Part shown: positions 1 to 8,330 of the stretch, piece after piece
Numbering within the stretch: the first letter of the stretch is position 1
How the letters are laid out: each line of letters begins with the position of its first letter
The notes under the pieces: generated by a model
What the model was told of the DNA's origin: nothing
The model's database searches: none
The model's input: only the letters and a program-made list of their open reading frames with translations
Position numbers and translations under genes: made by a program
Origin: JBJGXI01 sp045635475
GTDB taxonomy: Bacteria; Bacillota; Bacilli; Bacillales; Amphibacillaceae
NCBI RefSeq assembly: GCF_045635475.1
Contig: NZ_JBJGXI010000074.1
Coordinates: 1-16,594, forward strand
Length of the DNA stretch: 16,594 nucleotides
Direction of reading: 5' to 3'

Positions 1-9
1 ATCATAATG

Positions 10-1050
10 CTATTTTTGTAATGCTTTAACTAGCACATCTAAATTTTGATACATTAATGTAAAATAATCTTCATCATTATTTATATCTTCTTCCGTAAGG
101 ACTTCTAGATTATGAATATTTAATGACTCTACTTCCGTTTCGGCTTGAATGACATCGGCAACCTTCGACTCAATGTTTTGTTCAAAAAGTAAATAACGAA
201 TATCATGCTCCTTCACCAAGTCAATGATCGTTTCCAATTGTTTTTGTGAAGGCTCTTGCGTAGATGATATGCCAGAGATAGCTATTTGCTCTAAACCGTA
301 TGCAGATTCCCAGTATCCATAAGCTGCGTGTGTTACTAAAATTTCTTTGTTCTGGAACGTTTCAAGTTTATGAAAATCGGTATCTAATTCTTCCAATCTA
401 GTTTTCAGATTTTCAAAGTTTTGTAGAAATTCGTCTTCCGCTTCTGGCTTTAGCTCAATCAAAGTTTTCATAATATTTTCAGCAAGTGAAATGGATCTGA
501 TAGGATCTATCCATACATGTGGATCGGCATCCTCATGATCATGAAGGTGTTCTTCATCATCATGGCTATCAATATCTTCTTGGGTTTCTTCATCATGGCT
601 ATGGGTATCTTCTGAATGGTCTTCTTCATCATGACTATCGGTATCTTCTTGGTGTTCCTTCTCATCGTTTGTGTGTTCTAGTAATGCGATCCCTTCAGAA
701 GCTTCAACCATTAATACTTGCTCGCTTTCCAGCGCATCACCTATCTTCTTTGCATATGTTTCAAGTTGTGCTCCATTATAAATAAATGCATCTGCTTTCG
801 CTATCTCAAGCATGGTTTTCGTTGTTGGTTCATAAGTATGCGGATCGGAACCAGCAGGTAGAATTGATTCTACTTCAACATGTGAACCCCCGATTTCGCT
901 CGCGAAAAATGCTATTGGATATATCGTTGTATAGATCGACAATACATCACTTTCATCAGTTGTCTGTTGCACTTCTTTATCCGCACCACATCCAGTTAAA
1001 AGAGAGATTACAGCAGCATTAATTACTATCACCCAAACAAACTTCTTCAT
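10..1050 (-). CDS. znuA: Zinc ABC transporter substrate-binding lipoprotein
   Basis: Extracellular solute-binding protein that captures zinc and delivers it to a ZnuBC-type ABC importer. It is 346 residues long. A lipoprotein signal peptide ends in the lipobox LLTGC, with Cys21 as the lipidated residue. Cluster A-1 metal-binding family signatures are present: DPHTYEP (His71), DPHVWIDP (His178), LVTHAAYGYW (His241) and an acidic residue in LLFEQN near 290. Between them, residues about 126-172 form a very His/Asp/Glu-rich loop typical of zinc rather than manganese members. The start is ATG preceded by AAGGGGAG at 5-base spacing. Two Zur-like boxes lie upstream, so zinc repression is likely. No permease or ATPase gene is visible; they may lie beyond the left edge or elsewhere. 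An AdcA name would fit equally well. Confidence 0.9.
   Translation of the reverse strand: MKKFVWVIVINAAVISLLTGCGADKEVQQTTDESDVLSIYTTIYPIAFFASEIGGSHVEVESILPAGSDPHTYEPTTKTMLEIAKADAFIYNGAQLETYAKKIGDALESEQVLMVEASEGIALLEHTNDEKEHQEDTDSHDEEDHSEDTHSHDEETQEDIDSHDDEEHLHDHEDADPHVWIDPIRSISLAENIMKTLIELKPEAEDEFLQNFENLKTRLEELDTDFHKLETFQNKEILVTHAAYGYWESAYGLEQIAISGISSTQEPSQKQLETIIDLVKEHDIRYLLFEQNIESKVADVIQAETEVESLNIHNLEVLTEEDINNDEDYFTLMYQNLDVLVKALQK
550..649 (-). repeat. Degenerate in-frame tandem repeat coding the His-rich loop
   Basis: Three imperfect copies of a unit containing catnnctat are spaced 33 and 36 bases apart (cores at 561, 594 and 630). They keep the reading frame and encode repeated (D/T)SHDEE-type segments of the zinc-binding loop. 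Unit expansion or contraction would change the number of histidines without breaking the protein. Confidence 0.6.
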
Positions 1051-1079
1051 TTAAACTCCCCTTTTGTATTATTCATGTC

Positions 1080-1085
1080 ATTATA
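1080..1085 (-). promoter_or_regulatory. Putative -10 element of the zinc-binding protein gene
   Basis: A perfect TATAAT on the minus strand lies 30 bases before the start codon and touches the proximal Zur-like box. No convincing -35 hexamer is seen at the usual distance, so the promoter call is tentative. Confidence 0.45.
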
Positions 1086-1104
1086 ATCATAATGATTCCG
1101 ATTT
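1084..1104. promoter_or_regulatory. Proximal Zur-like box
   Basis: An inverted repeat around ATAATGATT with a GATTT arm matches the published Bacillus Zur box (21-base palindrome with a central variable base) at 17 of 20 fixed positions by my count. It overlaps the predicted -10 region of the zinc-binding lipoprotein gene, the position expected for repression. Confidence 0.65.
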
Positions 1105-1174
1105 ATGTGTAATTCAAATCAAAATTGTTGCGATTTGTACATCTATGAATTATACGGAATTTTGAACAGTTTGT

Positions 1175-1195
1175 AAATAGTAATCATTACGTTTT
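1175..1195. promoter_or_regulatory. Distal Zur-like box
   Basis: The core GTAATCATTACG with AAAT and TTTT arms matches the Bacillus Zur consensus at 18 of 20 fixed positions by my count. It lies about 125 bases upstream of the zinc-binding protein start codon. PerR and Fur boxes are related, but the zinc-binding target favours Zur. Confidence 0.65.
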
Positions 1196-1284
1196 ATTAA
1201 TAAATTTTAAATCTAATTGATAATAGAGAAACAGAAATGGGAGCCATGTTTCACACTAAGCTCTCCTCTCTACCTCTCTACAAA

Positions 1285-2300
1285 CTAGCCAATGTTTTCC
1301 GATGTTAAAAACCTTACTCCTGCATAACAATAGTTTCCAAGTTTTTGTACCCATTGCACGCGGGTAATAGTTTCCATACGTAACTCAACATCTTCCTTAA
1401 AAACAAGCATTTGATTTGGGCTTAATTTAACCTTTTACCTTTAATGGATTCCACTTTCTAACGGCTTGAATATTTCCTCTACACCAACGATCTAGTTTCT
1501 TTAATAAATCCGCAAATGTTTCAGGTGAAAGTCCAACTGCAAGTGTCTCATTAATAAAAACGGATTTCTGCTTGTGTTTTTGAAGGATCATTCCTGTCGC
1601 CATGTCTTCTGTTATAACTCCAGTTGCAAATCCTCCTATTTCCTCAATTGAGGTTCGTCGAAATAATGCATTACTACCAATGTACATTGTTGCATTATAA
1701 CGATCCTTTCCTTCTTCCAATTTGCGCATGAAAAAATCCTGTTCGTTCGTGATCGGCTCTTCATAGAATAAATTGTGCTGAAAGGCATCGGCGTTATAAA
1801 ACACTTGTGGTGCTTGAACGAAAAAGAGAGACTTTATCATCGATAAAATAACCAAGCGTTCGCTTGAGGAAATTTGCCTTTGGCACCATATCAGCATCCA
1901 TTGTTTTGATAATCTCACCATCCGTTTTCGTCATGGCATGGTTAAGATTACCTGTTTTCGCATGCTTATTATCTGGTCGATCAATGTATGTAGTTCCTAA
2001 CGATTCAGTTAAACGGCGAATATCACAGTGACGTCCATCATCACAAACAAATATCTTCAGCTGTTACTTTGGATAGTTTATCATTTGTGAAGCAGTTATG
2101 GTTCTTCTTAACAAGTCAGAAGGTTCATTATAGGTTGCAATGAGAACATCAACAGTAGGTAATTCCTTAAATCAGATAATGATATAGGTATTCTTTTAAA
2201 AGATTTCGTGGAAAGCAGTGTGAAAATAGATACAATAAGACAAGAATGCATGAGGATAAGCCCAACCAAGCTAGCAATTCGGTATGGAAAGTATCACTCC
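1285..2300 (-). pseudogene. Decayed cellulose-synthase-like glycosyltransferase 2 with PilZ remnant
   Basis: The minus strand reads as broken pieces of a membrane glycosyltransferase of the BcsA type. From upstream to downstream there is a hydrophobic segment ending in SFKRIPISLSD, then LPTVDVLIATYNEP, an in-frame TAA at 2064-2066, IFVCDDG, TMDADMVP, a frameshift near 1820-1835, QAPQVFYN, SNALFRR, GVITEDMATG and DRWCRGNIQ (QxxRW-type motif). After the stop near 1427 another frame gives ITRVQWVQKL and YCYAGVRFL, which resembles the end of a PilZ (c-di-GMP-binding) domain and stops at 1285. The membrane segments that normally sit between QxxRW and PilZ are missing, so an internal deletion is inferred. 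The largest open piece is 1427-1921. The upstream end is uncertain. Confidence 0.85.
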
Positions 2301-2404
2301 TTTTCAATAGTTTTAGTGCGGATGGTTTTCCCAATAGCATGAAAAAGAAACCAGTATCTATTGAAAGATGCCAGTTCCTTGCGTGGTAATTCAGTAAAGA
2401 TTAT

Positions 2405-3532
2405 TTAATTACTTTTAATTCCATAGTTTTTCACTTTAGCTTGAACATCAACATTTACTTTAACATTTGGATAAACCTCGTCATACCAATTCATTTGTTC
2501 CCATTCTTGAAAGCTCATCTTATTGCGAACATATCTGCCAAGACCAAGCGAATCAACCTTGTTATCCTGCAACATTTTAATAATATCATCACTCACCTTT
2601 TTTACATGCTGCTCAATTTTTTGCTCTAGAAATTTTTGATCCTCTGGTTTGCTTAAATCCTTTGAACCATTGTACTCTAGTGGTGATCCTTCAACTCTTA
2701 CAACGATGTCTACCGTTATATCATCCTTGTTATTGTATGTAGCTGAAATATCTCTTGCATTTTTCAAGGAACTAAACATAAGCTGTACTGGTTCGTTTTT
2801 ACCTTCTTCTTCAAACTTTAAGTTAATTGAACCTGCACTAAAATCACCATTTAAAAAGAAGAAATAGCGAGAAAGATATGGTTCAAGCTTAGTAACATAT
2901 TGATCATCACGAAACAAGGCAATACCATCTACCATTACTTCCTGTTCCACCAGTTTCAATATTGGTGCTGATGGGTCTCTACCTTTATCATTAATATCTC
3001 GCTGGAATTGAAATAGCGTTGCTTCTGGTATCGAATTCATTTTTGTTTCTTTTTCCAATAATTCATCAATGTAGATACTAGACCTGGGCTTTTCTGGAAA
3101 ATCAGGCTTCATTATCTCACTAGCTGTTCCTTCAACTACTGCAATTTTGATTTGCCTACCAAAGATTGGATCTCTGGCAAATGTATCAATATCTTCTCGT
3201 ATGCCATATTCGGCAAGATCTTTACCAAATAAAATCACCTTAATTTTCCCACTTGCAATAATTCTATTTGTCTTTCTGGCCAAGTTTAGCATTGCTTCTT
3301 TATCTATTTTTGCATCGGTAGAAATTACTTCTCTTTTCTTTTGTGCATCTGGATCAACTTGAGGTATCGATGCCGTTACGTGTAAAGTCCTGTTTTTTTC
3401 ATATTCTTCTTTATTAAATAAATCTAATCCTAGAGCGTTAATAAAACCAGCTTGTTCGACAATTCTCTGATCTGAACAACCAGTAAGGAATATGACTAGT
3501 ACAACGATGCAGCATAATTTGTTAACTATCAT
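2405..3532 (-). CDS. gerC: Spore germinant receptor C subunit, Ger(x)C family lipoprotein
   Basis: Lipoprotein subunit of a germinant receptor, anchored on the outer face of the spore inner membrane, where A, B and C subunits act together. The protein is 375 residues, a normal length for the family. The signal peptide ends in the lipobox FLTGC with Cys19 lipidated, followed by the typical CSDQRIVEQAGFINALGLD start of the mature protein. The C-terminal half carries the family's VKVNVDVQAKVKNYG ending. The ATG overlaps the gerB stop codon by four bases (ATGA arrangement), so it is translationally coupled to gerB. Which germinant it serves cannot be told from sequence. The gene itself looks intact, although the gerB upstream of it carries a stop. 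Confidence 0.92.
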   Translation of the reverse strand: MIVNKLCCIVVLVIFLTGCSDQRIVEQAGFINALGLDLFNKEEYEKNRTLHVTASIPQVDPDAQKKREVISTDAKIDKEAMLNLARKTNRIIASGKIKVILFGKDLAEYGIREDIDTFARDPIFGRQIKIAVVEGTASEIMKPDFPEKPRSSIYIDELLEKETKMNSIPEATLFQFQRDINDKGRDPSAPILKLVEQEVMVDGIALFRDDQYVTKLEPYLSRYFFFLNGDFSAGSINLKFEEEGKNEPVQLMFSSLKNARDISATYNNKDDITVDIVVRVEGSPLEYNGSKDLSKPEDQKFLEQKIEQHVKKVSDDIIKMLQDNKVDSLGLGRYVRNKMSFQEWEQMNWYDEVYPNVKVNVDVQAKVKNYGIKSN

Positions 3533-4617
3533 ATCGTACCCTTCCTCTTCGTCATATTATTAATTCCTAATAAGCACAGCAATAACAGAGGTAACCCAAA
3601 CGCAACAAAAAACTCAACGATTGTTACTTTAAAAAATGCTTCTTCAATTAATCGTTGTATATCTAATCTTGTCGTTGCAAGATAAGAGCTAAGCAAGAGA
3701 AAAATTAGCAACCATTGTACTTTTATTTTCGGAAAAAGTCTTTCAGATATATGTAATGCAGGCCAAAAATAAAGGGTAATAGTAACGATTATATTTAATA
3801 AGAAGAAAGGATAAATAAGAGTATCTATCCTTTCTAAAAAACTGAATTCAATATATTGAAACATTAAAAGTGTTGGATACAAGGTTTCCATTAATTGTCC
3901 GAAACTGTAAAATCCGAATGCAACTATACAAATATACATATAAATAATTGTCGTCACCAAGTTTCCTAAAAAAACTCCTGTAAAATTTTTCCGTCGGCTG
4001 TCAATATGCGGGAAAACTAATAAAATAAATTCATAGCCTAGAAATCCACTATACACATTAAAATAACCTTCCACGTAGGAATCAGACCTTTCATTAAAAA
4101 AGAAAGTAGTCAAATTAACAGCGTCCCAAGACGGGAATATCCATATTCCAAACACAACAATTCATATTGTCAAAAAGAAAATAATTGTAGTTATTTTCGA
4201 AATATTATAGATTCCCTTTATAATGAATAGATAAGCAGTACCCAATATTATAAAGATAAATGGAAATGCTTTTGTTGTTTGAAAAGACACAATTTGTAAC
4301 AGAATTACATAGTCCCGACAAACTAATATTGCAATCAAACACCATACCCCTATTAGAAAGAAGTAGATAGGAATATATAGAAATTTAGGCAACACATCCT
4401 CTATTATTTTAAAAATCGATCTCCCTTTGCCATACTTGTATACTAAAAATATGAGGAAAATGTTGAATGAAGCAATAGCAAAATGCATGACAAGGAAAAT
4501 CCATCCATTCCTGCCATAGGCTTCACCAACTGTACGCGGGATACTGAATAAAGTAACTCCTGTTTGATTCATAAAAACGAGTATTGCTACCGTAAATGGA
4601 TGTAATTTTTCACGCAA
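3529..4617 (-). pseudogene. gerB: Spore germinant receptor B subunit, interrupted by an in-frame TGA
   Basis: Membrane permease-like subunit of the germinant receptor (GerAB/endospore germination permease family, APC superfamily). Two open segments, 4162-4617 (151 codons) and 3529-4155, are in the same frame, separated only by a TGA at 4162-4164 (codon 152). Joined, they make about 361 residues, the usual family length, with hydrophobic helices throughout and the family's start REKLHPFTVAILVFMNQTGV. The start is TTG, supported by GGTGGAGGG seven bases upstream. The gene begins 29 bases after gerA and overlaps gerC by four bases. A nonsense mutation is the simple reading; a sequencing error is possible. 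If it is real, the receptor is probably inactive unless the stop is read through. Confidence 0.88.
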
Positions 4618-4646
4618 CTATATCCCTCCACCTCAACGACTTATAA

Positions 4647-6110
4647 TTATCTTTTTTTAGGATTTGGTGATATGGACTGTGTAGGTCTTGTTTTCTTTAA
4701 TCCATATGGAGCACGAATAAAGTAGTTCAGCCAATCTCTCGGATGTGTAGGTGCAATTGGATTGACGTAGGGTGTGTTCAAATTAGTTAATCCACCAAGA
4801 TGTATGACCAAAAGTAATAAACCTACGATGAGTCCAAAATTGCCAAACAAACCAGCTAAAATAATTACCATAAACCGAGCAATTCTTAATGATGCGCTTA
4901 AGATATAATTCGGGATAACAAACGACGAAATTGCAGACACTGCTACTGCAATGATGAGCGTATTACTAACCAACCCAGCATCAACCGCCGCTTGTCCAAT
5001 GACAATTCCTCCTACAATACCAATGGTCTGACCGATTTTTGTTGGCAGCCTTACTCCTGCTTCCCGCAAAAGCTCGATTGCAATTTCTAGCATTAATGCT
5101 TCAACCAAAGGTGGAAAAGGAACCCGATGTCTAGACTCTGCTAGTGACATTAAAATCGTTTGTGGAATTACTTCATAACTATATGTCGTGGCGGAAACGT
5201 ATAATGCTGTAAACGTTAATGTAATAATAAACGCAAAATACCGCATCAGTTTCATCGATGTACTAATAATCCATCTATTGTTTTTATCATCTGGTGATTC
5301 GAAAAACTCAAAAAAATTAGTAGGTGCTGTGAACACCGTCGGACTATGATCAACAATACCGGCAATTTTTCCAGAAACGAGCTTTCCTACGATAACATCG
5401 GGACGCTCCGTAGTGAAAAATTGGGGGAAGATAGAATTAGGAAACTCATCAATCATTTGCGCAAGCATATTAGCATCTTCAATCGAGTCAACCTTTACTT
5501 CTGATATCCTTTTATCTAATTCTTTAACTATGTCATTATTTGCTACTCCCTCAATGTACATTAAAGCCACGGTCGATTTTGTTAAATCACCCACAATGAA
5601 TTTTTTCACTTTTAATTTCGGTGTTTGAAGCCTTCTTCTTATTAAAGACAGATTCACATTTGCCTCTTCGATAAAAGCATCATGTGCGCCTGTAATTATA
5701 CTTTCTGATTCAGATTGAGTAATTGACCTTGATTTAGGACCATAAGCATCAACGATGTATGTCTTATTATGTGATAAAATAGCTACTTGTCCCTTTAAAA
5801 TACCATCAACCGCTTCTATACATGTATCAATTCTTTTGTATTGCTTACGACTGAATAAGTTAGCAAGCTCACTCTCTTGTACATTGTTTAATGGCTCAAT
5901 AATGTCTCTATCGAGGATCACATTTTCAATTAAATGACCAAAAAACACTAGTTTCACACCAATATTATTCACTGTATATTGTGTCAAATCATCACAATCT
6001 ACTAGCGCAGCTAATATATTTTCCTCAGTTGGAGACTTTTGTTGTTTTTCAGGCTTTGCTTGTTGATGACTGTCTTTATTTTCTTTAAACAAAAAGCTGA
6101 AAAACCCCAT
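4647..6110 (-). CDS. gerA: Spore germinant receptor A subunit, GerA family
   Basis: A subunit of a nutrient germinant receptor in the spore inner membrane. The protein is 487 residues. A charged, soluble N-terminal domain spans about 1-285. A membrane domain follows, with helices near 289-308, 357-377, 379-400 and 412-438, and ends in a basic tail. Family hallmarks include VPFPPLVEALMLEIAIELLREAG (a longer stretch, here described by residues 330-352), the GQTIGIVGGIVIGQAAVDAG region near 360-379, and SSFVIPNY near 395-402. The start ATG has GGAGG nine bases upstream. It is first in the gerA-gerB-gerC operon and carries a sigma-G-like promoter, as expected for expression in the forespore. The gene looks intact. 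Confidence 0.94.
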   Translation of the reverse strand: MGFFSFLFKENKDSHQQAKPEKQQKSPTEENILAALVDCDDLTQYTVNNIGVKLVFFGHLIENVILDRDIIEPLNNVQESELANLFSRKQYKRIDTCIEAVDGILKGQVAILSHNKTYIVDAYGPKSRSITQSESESIITGAHDAFIEEANVNLSLIRRRLQTPKLKVKKFIVGDLTKSTVALMYIEGVANNDIVKELDKRISEVKVDSIEDANMLAQMIDEFPNSIFPQFFTTERPDVIVGKLVSGKIAGIVDHSPTVFTAPTNFFEFFESPDDKNNRWIISTSMKLMRYFAFIITLTFTALYVSATTYSYEVIPQTILMSLAESRHRVPFPPLVEALMLEIAIELLREAGVRLPTKIGQTIGIVGGIVIGQAAVDAGLVSNTLIIAVAVSAISSFVIPNYILSASLRIARFMVIILAGLFGNFGLIVGLLLLVIHLGGLTNLNTPYVNPIAPTHPRDWLNYFIRAPYGLKKTRPTQSISPNPKKR

Positions 6111-6142
6111 GAATATCCTCCACTCAAAGTGTTATTTGTTTT

Positions 6143-6173
6143 TAAAATGCCACCTAAGTTAAAAGAATATACA
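6143..6173 (-). promoter_or_regulatory. Sigma-G-like forespore promoter of the ger operon
   Basis: On the minus strand TGTATA, 18 bases, then CATTTTA closely matches the known sigma-G pattern (TGAATA, 17-18 bases, CATACTA). The -10 element ends about 33 bases before the gerA start codon. Germinant receptor operons are known sigma-G targets. Confidence 0.65.
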
Positions 6174-6203
6174 TCACTACTGCCCAGATTGATCCTTATA
6201 CTA

Positions 6204-6233
6204 CAAAAAGCTATCCAATTGGATAGCTTTTTG
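6204..6233. terminator. Perfect 30-base palindromic terminator
   Basis: CAAAAAGCTATCC and its exact complement flank AATT, with an A run on one side and a T run on the other. It lies 34 bases downstream of the DUF1697 gene and upstream of the ger promoter, so it separates the two units. The symmetry would let it work in either direction. Confidence 0.85.
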
Positions 6234-6267
6234 TAAAGTAAATATTTTTAACTCTTTTTATACATGC

Positions 6268-6822
6268 TTATCTTTCATCAATTAATGAGACAAGCTTGCA
6301 CAATGTTTTCCAATTACGCACAGTCGATGGCACACCTAGCTTGTCAACTTTACTTGCAAGAGGTGAATTGCGTATACTTGTGCCAAATAATAAATAAATA
6401 TCTCTACCAATTAGAAAATATAGCTCATCTTCAAATAAATAATCGTGTAAATCATCCACTTTTTCTAGCGCTGGTTCATGTAAGAGTAACGATACATACA
6501 AACTTTCACCTACCGCTGATCGTTCTGCCTTTCTTACTTGATCATCTGTAAATGGACATTTACGAATCAATGCTTTTAATTCTTCAGAATTTCTTAGTAT
6601 CACAGGGATTTTAGCACCAAAAGTCGCATCAATTTCAGATTCGATTCGATTTCTTAATTCGTCTTCATGTTCTTCGGACTCAAATATTACATTCCCGCTT
6701 TGAATATACGTTTGCACATCGTGTAATCCAATATTTTCAAATCTTTGTCTTAAATCTGCCATTTTCATTCTGTTTTTTTTACCTACATTGATTCCACGTA
6801 AAAATGCAATATAGATTGTCAC
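6268..6822 (-). CDS. DUF1697 family protein
   Basis: Member of the DUF1697 family of cytoplasmic proteins, whose biochemical role is not established. The N-terminus TIYIAFLRGINVGKKNRMKM and the following YIQSGNVIFES are the family's signature, and the protein ends in the typical RNWKTLCKLV segment. The start is placed at GTG 6822 (184 residues), because homologues begin directly at (M/V)TIYIAxLRGINVG. A longer in-frame ATG at 6849 would add nine unmatched residues. The GTG start has a GGTGAG only three bases ahead, which is short, so the exact start remains uncertain. A strong palindromic terminator follows. Confidence 0.85.
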   Translation of the reverse strand: MTIYIAFLRGINVGKKNRMKMADLRQRFENIGLHDVQTYIQSGNVIFESEEHEDELRNRIESEIDATFGAKIPVILRNSEELKALIRKCPFTDDQVRKAERSAVGESLYVSLLLHEPALEKVDDLHDYLFEDELYFLIGRDIYLLFGTSIRNSPLASKVDKLGVPSTVRNWKTLCKLVSLIDER

Positions 6823-6922
6823 TATCTCACCACTTTTCAAAAATATCAAATCGATTGCTTATATTGCTCATAACCGGTCCTGCCAAATACACACTTAAAC
6901 ATCACTCGAAAGGGATATTAGC

Positions 6923-7147
6923 TTAGAACTCTTCCATTTGCTTTAAAGCATCTTTTAAATTTTTAACATCTTCGCTAGAAAGTGTTACACCTTTTCCCAT
7001 TTTCTCATGATCAGGCGCCCAGTCCCGTATGTCGTATTTAGGGTCACGCCCATTCCAGCTGACAAGGTTAAGTTCCTTTTTCCAACCCTTTGGTGATTCA
7101 GACAATGTTGCTATCGTTTTTATAATTTCATACTTAAGTTCAGCCAT
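6923..7147 (-). CDS. ydbC: YdbC family PC4-like nucleic-acid-binding protein
   Basis: Small cytoplasmic protein of 74 residues belonging to the YdbC group of the PC4/p15 fold, which binds single-stranded DNA. The diagnostic core is present: GWKKELNLVSWNGRDPKYDIR followed by DWAPDHEKMGKGVTLS (about residues 21-57). The ATG at 7147 is chosen because family members start at M(A)ExKYEII and GGGAGG lies nine bases upstream. Open-frame residues further upstream have no ribosome binding site and no family match. The gene stands between the SIMPL and DUF1697 genes, all on the same strand, with about 90-100 bases between neighbours and no clear terminators between them. Biological role in Bacillaceae is unknown to me. 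Confidence 0.88.
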   Translation of the reverse strand: MAELKYEIIKTIATLSESPKGWKKELNLVSWNGRDPKYDIRDWAPDHEKMGKGVTLSSEDVKNLKDALKQMEEF

Positions 7148-7237
7148 ACCTTTCATCCTCCCTATACTACTATAAAAATAGAATAACATAGTACACGGGT
7201 TCGTAGGTAGATTACTCAATTAGAACACACAACAAAT

Positions 7238-7900
7238 CTAAGAAAAATAATTAAATTCCGCTTCCACACGTGCTTCTATCTCAATTAGACCCGGTTCTAT
7301 TGGTGTCGATACACCACCCACTTCGGCACTTGCCAGTTGTTGATATGGTTGTAATATCTGCTCCTTCAATTGCTCTATCAATTTATTAGGAACAGGATCC
7401 AAATTTACCCGCATCGTTCCCGCAATCACCTGAGCTTTATTAGTGGCATTTTCAACTGCCATTTTTAGCGCTTGTTGGTAAAAAACTTCCCGATCCTTAA
7501 CATTGAAAGTAATTGTTGTAATCTTGTTTACGCCACTTTGTACAGCAGTATCAATCACTTTACCTGTTTGCTCGATATTATCTAATGTAATGGATAGTAG
7601 ATGGGTTACTTCATACCCCTTAAATTTCTGACTCCCATCAATATAATCGTACTGTGGGAAAATCGTATAGTCTGCCGTTTGGATATGGTCTTGATCTATA
7701 GATAACCGTTGCAAAGATTGGATAACGTTATCTATAATCCGAGCATTTTCTTGTTGTGCTGTTTCAAGCTCTACATCCTGTGTTACGACTCCTAACTGGA
7801 TCCTAGCAACATTTGGTTCAACAGATACGAAACCAGACCCGTATACCGTCATATTTCTTGGCTTTGTATGATAGCTTTGTCTTACAGGAGGATAGTACAT
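7238..7900 (-). CDS. SIMPL domain (DUF541) protein
   Basis: A 220-residue protein of the SIMPL/DUF541 family, whose members form oligomeric, often envelope-associated assemblies of uncertain function. Visible signatures are MTVYGSGFVSVEPNVARIQLGV near the N-terminus, the central YTIFPQYDY and YEVTHLLSITL segments, and the C-terminal ALKMAVENATNKAQVIA helix. Unlike many members it has no signal peptide or membrane helix and starts MYYPPVRQSYH, suggesting a cytoplasmic location. ATG at 7900 is preferred over an in-frame TTG at 7918, because GGAAGGGG lies eight bases upstream of the ATG and overlaps the TTG. Confidence 0.88.
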   Translation of the reverse strand: MYYPPVRQSYHTKPRNMTVYGSGFVSVEPNVARIQLGVVTQDVELETAQQENARIIDNVIQSLQRLSIDQDHIQTADYTIFPQYDYIDGSQKFKGYEVTHLLSITLDNIEQTGKVIDTAVQSGVNKITTITFNVKDREVFYQQALKMAVENATNKAQVIAGTMRVNLDPVPNKLIEQLKEQILQPYQQLASAEVGGVSTPIEPGLIEIEARVEAEFNYFS

Positions 7901-7951
7901 GTTTTTATCCCCTTCCAAATAATTTTAACTACTATTTATATCATGTTTTAT

Positions 7952-8266
7952 TTATATGAAATATGTCAGTTTTTTTGCCCTAATTGTATTTGCTAGTTCA
8001 GTCCATTCTATAACTAATGATTTTGGGCCATCCAAATCCACATAAAACTGATTGATCTAACATTCCCAAACTATATGTGAATGTGATTCTTTGTATATTA
8101 GCAGACAAAATACGCGCTTTAGGAGATTCTGGTTAATCCATCGTTAATCTTAAGATATAAGATTTAATACTATCACTTGGTTGTGCCTTAAACACATACA
8201 CCACTATAAGATTATTGACTAAATCACTCAATTGTTTATATAAGAAAACTACCTGCACAATTTTTC
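7952..8266 (-). pseudogene. Remnant of a small unrecognised protein gene
   Basis: The minus strand keeps protein-like sequence across two frames but no continuous frame. From about 8266, IVQVVFLYKQLSDLVNN leads to VFKAQPSDSIKSYILRLTMD, then an in-frame TAA. The same frame continues PESPKARILSANIQRITFTY and LGMLDQSVL. Near 8050 the sense moves to another frame, giving YVDLDGPKSLVIEWTELANT and then IRAKKLTYFI with a stop at 7952. That is about 105 codons with one nonsense codon and one frameshift. I do not recognise the family. It lies between the SIMPL gene and the divergent MFS gene. It could be non-coding coincidence, but the shared composition across the break argues for a decayed gene. Confidence 0.5.
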
Positions 8267-8302
8267 TTCTTTATTAATCACGTAATCTCTTGTATACTAT
8301 AC

Positions 8303-8315
8303 TTCGAGTCTCGAA
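8303..8315. promoter_or_regulatory. Perfect palindrome in the MFS gene leader, possible operator
   Basis: TTCGAG-T-CTCGAA lies between two overlapping TATACT -10-like hexamers (8293-8303) and the ribosome binding site of the MFS gene. A regulator bound here would cover the likely transcription start. No regulator gene is adjacent, and the -35 region is poor. Confidence 0.45.
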
Positions 8316-8330
8316 AGAAAGGTGAATAAA

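Noticed and set aside
519..1022. Two plus-strand open frames rich in His and Leu
   Set aside because: They are shadows of the His-rich zinc-binding protein gene on the other strand, with no ribosome binding site.
4162..4164. TGA in gerB read as selenocysteine
   Set aside because: Germination permeases are not selenoproteins, and no selenocysteine insertion hairpin is evident next to the codon; nonsense mutation or error is simpler.
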